Source of the DNA: Methanoregula sp.
GTDB lineage: Archaea; Halobacteriota; Methanomicrobia; Methanomicrobiales; Methanospirillaceae
NCBI GenBank assembly: GCA_013331015.1
Contig: DUHF01000110.1
Coordinates: forward strand, 2,621 to 15,490
Direction: 5' to 3'
DNA: 12,870 nt
Shown one piece after another: positions 7,067-12,870 of this stretch. The notes below the pieces were generated by a model that did no database searches, was not told the DNA's origin, and saw only the letters and a list, made by a program, of their open reading frames with translations. A program made the translations under genes and the position numbers. How positions within the stretch are numbered: position 1 is the stretch's first letter; the number at the start of each line of letters is the position of its first letter.

Positions 7067-7076
7067 AAAAAATTTT
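7067..7076 (-). terminator. T-tract between the ferredoxin-like and ThDP-enzyme genes
   Basis: AAAAAATTTT on the plus strand gives AAAATTTTTT on the minus strand, 13 bases past the ferredoxin-like stop codon; a second T6 run (minus strand) lies at 7040-7045. These could terminate part of the transcript or attenuate the downstream gene. There is no strong GC stem, so the call is weak. Confidence 0.3.
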
Positions 7077-7088
7077 CTCGCAACAGGA

Positions 7089-8033
7089 TCAGCGGATCTC
7101 GCCGCTGATGGTCACGACCTTATCTTCAACCGGGACCTGCACGCCGGCCCGCTCCATGGCCTTGTCAACCACGTACCGGACACCACCGCAGCAGGGCACC
7201 TCCATGCGGACGATGGTTAACGATTTGATCGCATGCAGCCGGAAGATCTCCGCGAGTTTTTCAATATACCCTTCGATGTCCGCATCGAGTTTGGGGCAGA
7301 AGATGATGAGGATCTTTCCCGCGAGGAGGTCCGCATGGAACCCGGCGTAGGCAAACGGGGTGCAGTCCGCGGCAACGAGCAGGTCGGCGTTGTCGAAATA
7401 CCCGGCTCCGGGATTCAGGAGCGCGAGCTGGACCGGCCACTGCCGGAGCGCGGAGTCCGTTGTGCCGGAGGGCTGGTGCATGCCCATTCCCGCGTGCGGG
7501 CCCCGGCCGTGGTGACCGGTACCGGCCGGCCGGTCAATGCTTCGGGCAGCAGAACCGGGGCAGGTGGCAAACGGCTGCTTCTGGTCCGGCCCGGGCGGAC
7601 AGGATGCGGGCGATGGCCCGGGTGCCGTGGATGATGCTGCCCCGGCCTTCCCTGCCTTCTTCAGTATGGATGAGTTGTCATGGTCCGGGATCGGGACCAT
7701 GTTCTCGATCAGGAACTCGATCGCCTCGTTATACAGCCCCCGCTCGCCATGGTTCAGCAGGTGCTCGAGGTGCGCCTTGATAACACCGGCCCCCTGCGGG
7801 ACTATTTTTTCCATGACCGCCCGCTCATCGTAAGGAGCTGCCTCGCGCTCGATGACGCTGATCGCCCCCTCGGGGCAGGTGCCGATACAGGCGCCGAGCC
7901 CGTCGCAGAAGAGGTCGCTCACGAGCCGGGCCTTCCCGTCAATGATCTGGAGTGCCCCCTCCGGGCAGTCAGGGATGCACTGGCCGCAGCCCGTGCATTT
8001 TGTTTCGTCGATGGTGATGATCTTGCGTTTCAT
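7089..8033 (-). CDS. 4Fe-4S ferredoxin-type protein with extra C-terminal domain
   Basis: The 314-residue protein has two N-terminal cluster motifs: C13-x2-C16-x2-C19-x3-C23P, complete, and C43-x5-C49-x3-C53P, which has three cysteines because the usual second position is not Cys (CDGLGAC). This reduced second motif is frequent in this family. A helical part (about 68-125) leads to a Pro/Ser/Gly/His-rich low-complexity stretch (about 126-200, including a CPGS motif). The C-terminal domain (about 203-290) has RQWPVQLALLNP, ADLLVAADCTPFAYAGFH, IIFCPKLD and MEVPCCGG, the last with paired Cys that may bind metal. Related proteins are often listed only as ferredoxin-domain or ATP-binding proteins; the reaction is unknown. 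GAGG upstream of ATG 8033 supports the start. It precedes the rubredoxin-ThDP gene, suggesting it exchanges electrons with that enzyme (inference). Confidence 0.88.
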   Translation of the reverse strand: MKRKIITIDETKCTGCGQCIPDCPEGALQIIDGKARLVSDLFCDGLGACIGTCPEGAISVIEREAAPYDERAVMEKIVPQGAGVIKAHLEHLLNHGERGLYNEAIEFLIENMVPIPDHDNSSILKKAGKAGAASSTAPGPSPASCPPGPDQKQPFATCPGSAARSIDRPAGTGHHGRGPHAGMGMHQPSGTTDSALRQWPVQLALLNPGAGYFDNADLLVAADCTPFAYAGFHADLLAGKILIIFCPKLDADIEGYIEKLAEIFRLHAIKSLTIVRMEVPCCGGVRYVVDKAMERAGVQVPVEDKVVTISGEIR

Positions 8034-8050
8034 GGGCGAACCTCTTTTTT

Positions 8051-8065
8051 GGAGTCATGGACTCC
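8051..8065. promoter_or_regulatory. Operator-like palindrome upstream of the ferredoxin-like gene
   Basis: GGAGTC-ATG-GACTCC is a perfect 6-bp inverted repeat with a three-base centre. It lies 18 bases upstream of the ATG at 8033, between the ribosome site and the TATA-like element at 8093-8102. It could be a repressor site just after the transcription start, or a hairpin in the mRNA leader. Confidence 0.45.
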
Positions 8066-8092
8066 CTGATGTACCGTTCTTGGGATCTTCCG

Positions 8093-8102
8093 CTATTAAT
8101 AG
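8093..8102 (-). promoter_or_regulatory. TATA-like element for the ferredoxin/ThDP operon
   Basis: CTATTAATAG, itself a 10-base palindrome, lies in the 97-base gap between the PhoU-like gene and the ferredoxin-like gene. A start site about 26 bases downstream on the minus strand would fall near 8071, directly before the GGAGTC palindrome. This suggests that the redox genes have their own promoter, separate from the phosphate regulator. Confidence 0.4.
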
Positions 8103-8130
8103 AACGCGACCGTGACAGGCCTGCCCGTCC

Positions 8131-9165
8131 TTATTTCTGGGATTTGGCCTTCCTGGCCCCATCCTCATTCTCGACCAGCAGGTTGATGACCGTCTCGGAG
8201 ATATCCCCGGCATACTCGCCCGAGCGCCGGATACTCTCGGCAATGTACCCGAGATTAATCGCAACGAGCGTCTCCTGCTTCAGCACCATGTTGTTGATGT
8301 CACCGCAGATCTTCTCGAGCGCATGGATCGACTCGATGTTCCGGTGCGCCTCTTTCATATCGGTGTTGAAGAACGAGACGATGCTCCGGTCGAAGATCTC
8401 AAGCGACATCACGCTTGATTTTTTGATCGCGGCAAGGACTTTCGAATCAATTTCAGTTGCCATCAGCGGCATCGCATGCTCCGCGATCCTAACCGCGTGG
8501 TCGCCCACCCGCTCGATAATCCGGCTGAGCATGTAGTAGTACATGGCCATGCCGGGTGCGATCCCCATCTTCCTTGAAAGGCCAGCATGATGCATGATCA
8601 TCGTGGTCTGGCGGGCGATAAGCCAGTTGAGCCGGTCGGCATCCATGTCGCGGGTGATGACATCCTGGGCCAGCACCTTGTTCCGGGTTTCGATGGACGC
8701 AATCGCGTCCTCATGCATGGCCCGGACAATGACATACATCCGTTTGATGGTGTTGTCAAACGGCATCTCGGCCGGGTTGAGCAGATCCTTGATGGCGATG
8801 ACGGTCGCCGTCTCCTCCACCACTTCCTGGCCGATGGTCATCTGGGTGAAGTCCCGGACAACGGTCCGGACGAATGGCGGGAACCGTTCCTTTGAGGTGA
8901 TCCGGATCGTGGAGAAGCCGGTGATGTACGCACCGATGAGCATCCGGAAGAGGAACGCGGGATCTGTAACAGCACTGCTGTCGATCTCCTTTGTCCGCTG
9001 GAGCGGCTCGTCCGTGATCTTTTTTGTGACAAGCAGCGTCCCGTCAGGCTGGACGATGAGCCCCACCGGATCGTTCTTTTGTATCTTCTGTTCTTCCGCC
9101 CAGACCTTGGGCAGCGTCACCACGTACGATGCCCCCCCGGTTACCTGCACCCGCCGGATCTCCAT
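8131..9165 (-). CDS. Archaeal PhoU-type phosphate regulator with N-terminal AbrB DNA-binding domain
   Basis: ATG 9165 gives 344 residues. It is preferred over the upstream ATG at 9276 because GGGGGAG sits directly before it and the protein then begins MEIRRVQVTGGASYVVTLPK, a typical AbrB/SpoVT swapped-hairpin start; the longer frame would run through the operator and promoter. Residues 3-48 form the AbrB domain. The rest is helical and carries PhoU repeats, with the metal-binding type motifs ERVGDHAVRIAE (218-229) and RRSGEYAGDISE (313-324). Bacterial PhoU controls PstSCAB and the phosphate kinase; archaeal AbrB-PhoU fusions are thought to act as transcription regulators. It is divergent from pstS, so the likely job is phosphate-dependent control of the pst genes and of itself, through the operator at 9182-9200 (inference). 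Confidence 0.9.
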   Translation of the reverse strand: MEIRRVQVTGGASYVVTLPKVWAEEQKIQKNDPVGLIVQPDGTLLVTKKITDEPLQRTKEIDSSAVTDPAFLFRMLIGAYITGFSTIRITSKERFPPFVRTVVRDFTQMTIGQEVVEETATVIAIKDLLNPAEMPFDNTIKRMYVIVRAMHEDAIASIETRNKVLAQDVITRDMDADRLNWLIARQTTMIMHHAGLSRKMGIAPGMAMYYYMLSRIIERVGDHAVRIAEHAMPLMATEIDSKVLAAIKKSSVMSLEIFDRSIVSFFNTDMKEAHRNIESIHALEKICGDINNMVLKQETLVAINLGYIAESIRRSGEYAGDISETVINLLVENEDGARKAKSQK

Positions 9166-9181
9166 CCTTCTCCCCCATATT

Positions 9182-9200
9182 GTGCACCACGTGGGTACAC
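9182..9200. promoter_or_regulatory. Operator-like inverted repeat in the phoU/pstS divergent region
   Basis: GTGCACC-ACGTG-GGTACAC has 7-base arms that match as GTGYACC/GGTRCAC with one mismatch, around a 5-base centre; CCACGTGG inside it is a perfect palindrome. It lies 17 bases before the phoU-like ATG, just after the start site predicted from the TATA box at 9228-9233, where a bound protein would block transcription. The AbrB-PhoU protein is a natural candidate ligand (inference). Confidence 0.5.
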
Positions 9201-9227
9201 TATTGTCATCTATCTTTCTCTTTAGAG

Positions 9228-9233
9228 TATATA
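9228..9233. promoter_or_regulatory. TATATA box shared by divergent phoU-like and pstS genes
   Basis: TATATA lies centrally in the 131-base divergent gap. On the minus strand it predicts a start near 9203, at the edge of the operator-like repeat; on the plus strand, a start near 9258. Further AT-rich blocks (ATATAGTTTA at 9240-9249, GTATATT at 9261-9267) could serve pstS instead, so the plus-strand promoter is not settled. Confidence 0.45.
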
Positions 9234-9296
9234 GAGAGATATAGTTTATGGCGAAAAACAGTATATTCGCTCCCATGAAAGGGATGATGGAACACC

Positions 9297-10229
9297 ATGA
9301 GTCAAAGAACCAATTCCATTCTTATCGGTGCTGCCAGTTTAGTCGCGATTGTTATGCTCGCGCTCGCAGCAGGATGTACGGGGAGCGGGACCACGGGCGT
9401 AACAACGCCCGGTACGATAGCGGCAGACGATGCTCCGGGATCCAAAATCCCTGCCACAGCCGGCCAGCGGCAGAAGATCACTGTCAGCGGTTCGACAACC
9501 GTGCTCCCGATAGTCCAGAACGCAGCGGACGTCTATTTGAAGACCCACCCGAACGCGGACATCCAGATCTCGGGCGGGGGATCCGGAGTTGGGATCAAGA
9601 GCATTGGTGCAAAGACCGTTGATATCGGCATGTCCTCCCGGGACGTGACCAAAGACGAACTCGCCAAATACCCGGATCTCGTGATCACAACGGTTGCCCA
9701 GGACGGCATTGCGATCGTGGTCAACCCGGAAAACGAGATCCCGCACATCACGCTCGCCCAGATACAGGACATCTACCTGGGAAAAATCACCCGGTGGACA
9801 GAGATCAACGGTGCAAATGTTGCGGGTACCAACAACCAGATCGTTGTGATCGGACGTGACAGCGCCTCCGGTACCCGGGTCTATTTCGATGAAGACCTGC
9901 TGGAGAAGCAGACTCCCACCAAGACCATGCTCGAGAAGAACTCGAACGGTGCCGTCCTCCAGACGGTAGCCCAGACCCCCGGTGCGATTGGGTATGTCTC
10001 CATCGGGTTTATCAGCAACGACGTCAAAGCGGTGCCCATCTGGTACAATGACCAGAAGATCGTTGCCCCGAGTCTTGAGAACGTGAAGAGCCACGACTAT
10101 CCGGTTTACCGGAACCTCTATGTCATCACCAATGGCAACCCCGCTGGCCTTGCCGGTGACTTCATCGACTATATGCTCAGCCCCGAAGGCCAGACACTTG
10201 TTGCCGCTGAAGGCTACGTGACCGTGTAA
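9297..10229 (+). CDS. pstS: Phosphate-binding lipoprotein PstS
   Basis: The 310-residue protein has a signal peptide with lipobox LAAGC (lipidated Cys27), a Thr/Gly-rich tether (28-58) and a periplasmic-binding-protein fold. Phosphate-binding loops are visible: ITVSGSTTVLPI (61-72), SGGGSGVGIKSI (92-103), MSSRD (112-116) and GRDSASGTR (186-194). It captures phosphate outside the membrane and delivers it to the PstCA channel. ATG 9297 is chosen because it opens directly into the signal peptide; the ribosome site is the purine-rich GGGATGATGG. It heads pstS-pstCA-pstB and is divergent from the PhoU-like regulator. A terminator-like hairpin follows the stop codon, which would favour excess binding protein. 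Length is usual for archaeal PstS. Confidence 0.95.
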   Translation: MSQRTNSILIGAASLVAIVMLALAAGCTGSGTTGVTTPGTIAADDAPGSKIPATAGQRQKITVSGSTTVLPIVQNAADVYLKTHPNADIQISGGGSGVGIKSIGAKTVDIGMSSRDVTKDELAKYPDLVITTVAQDGIAIVVNPENEIPHITLAQIQDIYLGKITRWTEINGANVAGTNNQIVVIGRDSASGTRVYFDEDLLEKQTPTKTMLEKNSNGAVLQTVAQTPGAIGYVSIGFISNDVKAVPIWYNDQKIVAPSLENVKSHDYPVYRNLYVITNGNPAGLAGDFIDYMLSPEGQTLVAAEGYVTV

Positions 10230-10230
10230 C

Positions 10231-10262
10231 GGTGATTTGGGTTTTTTCCCATCACCATTTTT
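10231..10262 (+). terminator. Terminator/attenuator hairpin between pstS and pstCA
   Basis: GGTGAT (10231-10236) pairs with ATCACC (10251-10256), and GGG (10239-10241) pairs with CCC (10248-10250) around a T6 loop. ATTTTT follows at once. It starts two bases after the pstS stop codon. Partial termination or 3'-end protection here would give more PstS than permease, as is needed for binding-protein transporters. Confidence 0.55.
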
Positions 10263-10287
10263 GCTGAAGTTGAAGAGGCAGAACCCC

Positions 10288-12243
10288 ATGACCGAACCTG
10301 CAAATCCCGGACCGGAATCCACCGCCTCCTCCCGCACGGACCGGGTATCGTTCTTAAAAGAGCAGGGGATCAAATCCCTCTTCTTCTGTACCGCATTTGT
10401 AGCCGTAATTGTCGTAGCGTTCATCCTCCTCTTCTTATTGCGGGACGCCCTGAACATCTTCCTGCTGGTTGGCCTGCCGGACTTCCTTCTCGGCCATGAC
10501 TGGGCGCCGTCCGCACTCATTCCCCAGTACGGGATCTTCCCGCTGATTGTCGGCACGATCCTGGTCACCATCGGTGCCATGGTCTTTGCGGTCCCGTTGT
10601 CCATCGGCTGCGCCATCTACATCGCCGAACTCGCGTCACCGGGGGTCAAGAGCATTCTCAAACCCGCCATCGAGCTCCTTGCGGGTATCCCGTCCGTGGT
10701 CTTCGGGTTCTTCGGTCTCATCGTCCTCACCAACTTCATCCGGGTCACCTTCGATATTCCCACGGGAGAGACATGGCTGGCAGCATCGGTGCTTCTCGGG
10801 ATCATGGCGCTCCCCACCATCATCAGCGTTTCCGAAGATGCCATTAGCGCCGTACCCCGGGAGTTCAGGGAAGGTTCGCTTGCCATCGGCGCAACACGAT
10901 GGCAGACCATCAGCCAGGTGATCGTCCCTGCCGCCCTCTCGGGCATTGCCGCCGCCATCATCCTTGGCATCGGCCGTGCCGTGGGCGAGACTATGGCGGT
11001 GATGATGGTTGCCGGGAACGCTGCCATCATACCGGATCCGATCTGGAACATCCTCTCCCCGGTCCGGACCCTGACCGGCACGCTCGGCATCGAGATGGGA
11101 GAAGTTGCAGTGGGAAGCGATCATTACAGTGCGCTGTTTGGCGTGGCCGTGGTTCTCCTTCTCATCACGCTCATCATCAACCTCTCGGCCGTTGCCATCC
11201 TGCGGCACATCCACGAGGGGAGCACGGCCCGGACAGGAAGAAAAACCCTCCTGCCGGTCAGCCTCAAAGAACCCGTGTCACGGTTCCTGCACTATGGACT
11301 TTTCGGAATCCTTGTCCTTTTCCTCTTCGCAGCCCTGCCGTGGCCCCTTGCCGCAGGAGGAGTACTGGCCGGAGTTGTATGGTATTTTGGACGGCACCGG
11401 ATCTCCCGGTTTCATATCGAGAAAATATCCTTCGGGCTCATCGTTCTATCGGCCCTCACAGTGCTCGGAATCCTCTTGATCATATTAGAGGATATTGTCA
11501 TCAACGGGCTTCCCGCACTCTCGTGGGAGTTCCTCACAAAGCCGCCAAGCGATCTCGGGCGCGGGGGCGGCATCTACCCGGCGATTGTGGGAACCCTCTG
11601 TCTTGTCGCCGGGGCGATTGCCATCGCCCTTCCGCTGGGAGTCGGGGCAGCGATCTACCTTGTGGAGTACACGCGCGAAGGCCGGATCACCAGGATCATC
11701 CGGACGGGTGTTGACCTCTTAAACGGCACCCCGTCCATCGTCTTTGGCCTCTTTGGGTTTGCATTCATCGTCCTGTACCTCAATGTCGGCATCTCGATGC
11801 TGGCCGGCCAGGTCACGCTCGCCCTCATGGTCCTTCCCACGATCATCCGGACCACGGAAGAGTCCCTAAAAAGCATCCCCTCTTCGCTGCGGGAAGGAAG
11901 CCTTGCGCTGGGTGCAACACAGTGGCAGACGATAAGCAGGGTGGTCCTGCCCCCGGCTGTGCCGGGCATTGTCACGGGGTCTATCCTCTCCATCGGCCGG
12001 GCGGCCGGCGAGACCGCGCCCATCATGTTCACGGCCGTGGTCTTCTCGCAGCGCTTCCTGCCGGACTCGGTCTTCGAGCCGGTGATGGCGCTGCCGTACC
12101 ATCTCTTCATCCTTGCAACTAATGTCCCGGGCGCATCTGCCAACAAGTACGGGACAGCACTCGTCCTGCTCCTGCTGGTGGTCGGGTTATACGCGATAGC
12201 CATCTGGACCAGGACGCATTTCCAGAATAAGATACGGGGATAA
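10288..12243 (+). CDS. Fused phosphate permease PstC-PstA
   Basis: One 651-residue chain holds both permease subunits of the phosphate ABC importer. The PstC half (about 1-310) and the PstA half (about 380-651) each have about six membrane helices and one EAA loop that docks on PstB: EDAISAVPREFREGSLAIGA... (183-220) and EESLKSIPSSLREGSLALGA... (524-560). The parallel REGSLA(I/L)GAT(R/Q)WQTIS stretches make the internal duplication plain. Between them lies a linker with two hydrophobic segments (about 334-366) that keep the second half correctly oriented. ATG 10288 (MTEPANP) with GAGG at 10275-10278 is preferred over the earlier TTG at 10237, which lies inside the terminator-like hairpin. The fusion reads straight through with no frameshift sign. 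pstB starts one base after the stop codon, so translation is probably coupled. Confidence 0.93.
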   Translation: MTEPANPGPESTASSRTDRVSFLKEQGIKSLFFCTAFVAVIVVAFILLFLLRDALNIFLLVGLPDFLLGHDWAPSALIPQYGIFPLIVGTILVTIGAMVFAVPLSIGCAIYIAELASPGVKSILKPAIELLAGIPSVVFGFFGLIVLTNFIRVTFDIPTGETWLAASVLLGIMALPTIISVSEDAISAVPREFREGSLAIGATRWQTISQVIVPAALSGIAAAIILGIGRAVGETMAVMMVAGNAAIIPDPIWNILSPVRTLTGTLGIEMGEVAVGSDHYSALFGVAVVLLLITLIINLSAVAILRHIHEGSTARTGRKTLLPVSLKEPVSRFLHYGLFGILVLFLFAALPWPLAAGGVLAGVVWYFGRHRISRFHIEKISFGLIVLSALTVLGILLIILEDIVINGLPALSWEFLTKPPSDLGRGGGIYPAIVGTLCLVAGAIAIALPLGVGAAIYLVEYTREGRITRIIRTGVDLLNGTPSIVFGLFGFAFIVLYLNVGISMLAGQVTLALMVLPTIIRTTEESLKSIPSSLREGSLALGATQWQTISRVVLPPAVPGIVTGSILSIGRAAGETAPIMFTAVVFSQRFLPDSVFEPVMALPYHLFILATNVPGASANKYGTALVLLLLVVGLYAIAIWTRTHFQNKIRG

Positions 12244-12244
12244 C

Positions 12245-12870
12245 ATGTCAGAAACTGCAATCATTTCAACAAACGATCTCAACCTCTGGTACAATGATAC
12301 GCACGCACTCCAGTCGGTCACCATGCAGGTGCCGAAGAACCGGGTGACTGCCCTCATCGGCCCTTCGGGCTGTGGCAAGTCCACGCTGCTGCGCTGCTTC
12401 AACCGGTTGAATGATCTCATCGATCGCGTGAAAGTGACGGGCGAGATCTCGCTTGGTTCCGAGAACATCCACCGGCCAGGAACCGATGTCGTCTCCCTCC
12501 GGAAGAGAGTCGGCATGGTCTTCCAGAAGCCCAACCCGTTCCAGAAGTCCATCTACGAGAACGTGGCATACGGTCCCCGGGTACATGGCATCCGCGACAA
12601 GACCGAACTCGACCGGATCGTGGAGGAGAGCCTCCGTCATGCTGCGCTCTGGGACGAGGTGAAGGACCGGTTATCCGATTCGGCGCTCGGCCTCTCGGGC
12701 GGCCAGCAGCAGCGGCTCTGTATTGCCCGGACCCTCGCGGTAGGTCCGGAGGTGATTTTGATGGACGAGCCCTGCTCGGCGCTCGACCCGATAGCAACGG
12801 CAAAGATCGAGAACCTAATCGAGATGCTTAAGGAGACCTACACGGTCATCATCGTCACCCACAACATGCA
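12245..12870 (+). CDS. pstB: Phosphate transport ATPase PstB (3' end outside window)
   Basis: The open frame begins MSETAIISTNDLNLWYNDTH with GGGGAT as ribosome site, one base after the pstCA stop codon, and runs 208 full codons to the window edge. All ABC ATPase motifs visible so far are intact: Walker A GPSGCGKST (39-47), a Q-loop region (VFQKPNPFQKS), signature LSGGQQQR (150-157), Walker B VILMDEP (170-176), a D-loop SALD after it, and the H-loop His206 in IIVTHNM. FNRLNDLID and the NPFQKSIYENVAYG stretch are typical of PstB. It hydrolyses ATP on the inner face to drive phosphate import through PstCA. Only the last 40-50 residues should be missing; a further phoU gene may follow beyond the window (inference from family gene order). 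Confidence 0.95.
   Translation, partial: MSETAIISTNDLNLWYNDTHALQSVTMQVPKNRVTALIGPSGCGKSTLLRCFNRLNDLIDRVKVTGEISLGSENIHRPGTDVVSLRKRVGMVFQKPNPFQKSIYENVAYGPRVHGIRDKTELDRIVEESLRHAALWDEVKDRLSDSALGLSGGQQQRLCIARTLAVGPEVILMDEPCSALDPIATAKIENLIEMLKETYTVIIVTHNM

Noticed and set aside
9166..9276. Longer start for the PhoU-like gene (37 extra residues)
   Set aside because: The extension is AT-rich, runs through the TATA box and operator-like repeat, and lacks similarity to the AbrB start; the strong GGGGGAG site serves ATG 9165.
9339..10616. Minus-strand open frame of 425 codons opposite pstS and pstCA
   Set aside because: It is antisense to two clearly recognised genes with intact motifs; long antisense frames are expected in GC-rich coding DNA.

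Overview
This window looks like the chromosome of a methanogenic archaeon, most likely of the order Methanomicrobiales (Methanoregula-like). That placement is inferred from gene content: a compact-cluster iron-sulfur flavoprotein (Isf type), an AbrB-PhoU fusion regulator, lipobox-bearing secreted proteins, an archaeosortase-like membrane protein, and TATA-like boxes with GGAGG-type ribosome sites. No rRNA, tRNA, CRISPR array or recognisable insertion sequence is present.

Layout. (1) 1-1119, minus: the start of an archaeosortase-like membrane protein cut by the window edge, preceded by a lipoprotein with a transglutaminase-like catalytic triad. (2) 1276-1632, plus: a small membrane protein of unknown role. 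(3) 1649-4703, minus: an iron-sulfur flavoprotein, an acidic secreted protein of unknown function, and a soluble PAS histidine kinase without an adjacent response regulator. (4) 4704-5230: the largest gap in the window. It is not empty: about 417 bases are bounded by long pairing ends and contain nested inverted repeats, including a rod of about 31 base pairs, which together look like a large structured RNA or, less likely, a MITE. This is the main candidate for something undescribed. (5) 5231-8033, minus: a rubredoxin domain fused to a thiamine-diphosphate enzyme, preceded by a two-motif ferredoxin-like protein with a C-terminal domain. They are probably co-transcribed and suggest a redox-coupled 2-oxoacid enzyme. 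(6) 8131-12870: a phosphate locus. A PhoU-type regulator with a DNA-binding AbrB domain is divergent from pstS, a fused pstC-pstA permease gene and pstB (cut by the window edge). The shared intergenic region holds a TATA-like element and a 19-bp operator-like inverted repeat. A terminator-like hairpin between pstS and the permease gene would allow more binding protein than permease.

In the phosphate locus, PstS would capture phosphate outside the membrane, the single-chain PstCA would form the channel, PstB would supply ATP hydrolysis, and the AbrB-PhoU protein would link transport state to transcription. The remaining genes show no single shared pathway. All functions are read from motifs and family knowledge; no database search or RNA folding program was run.
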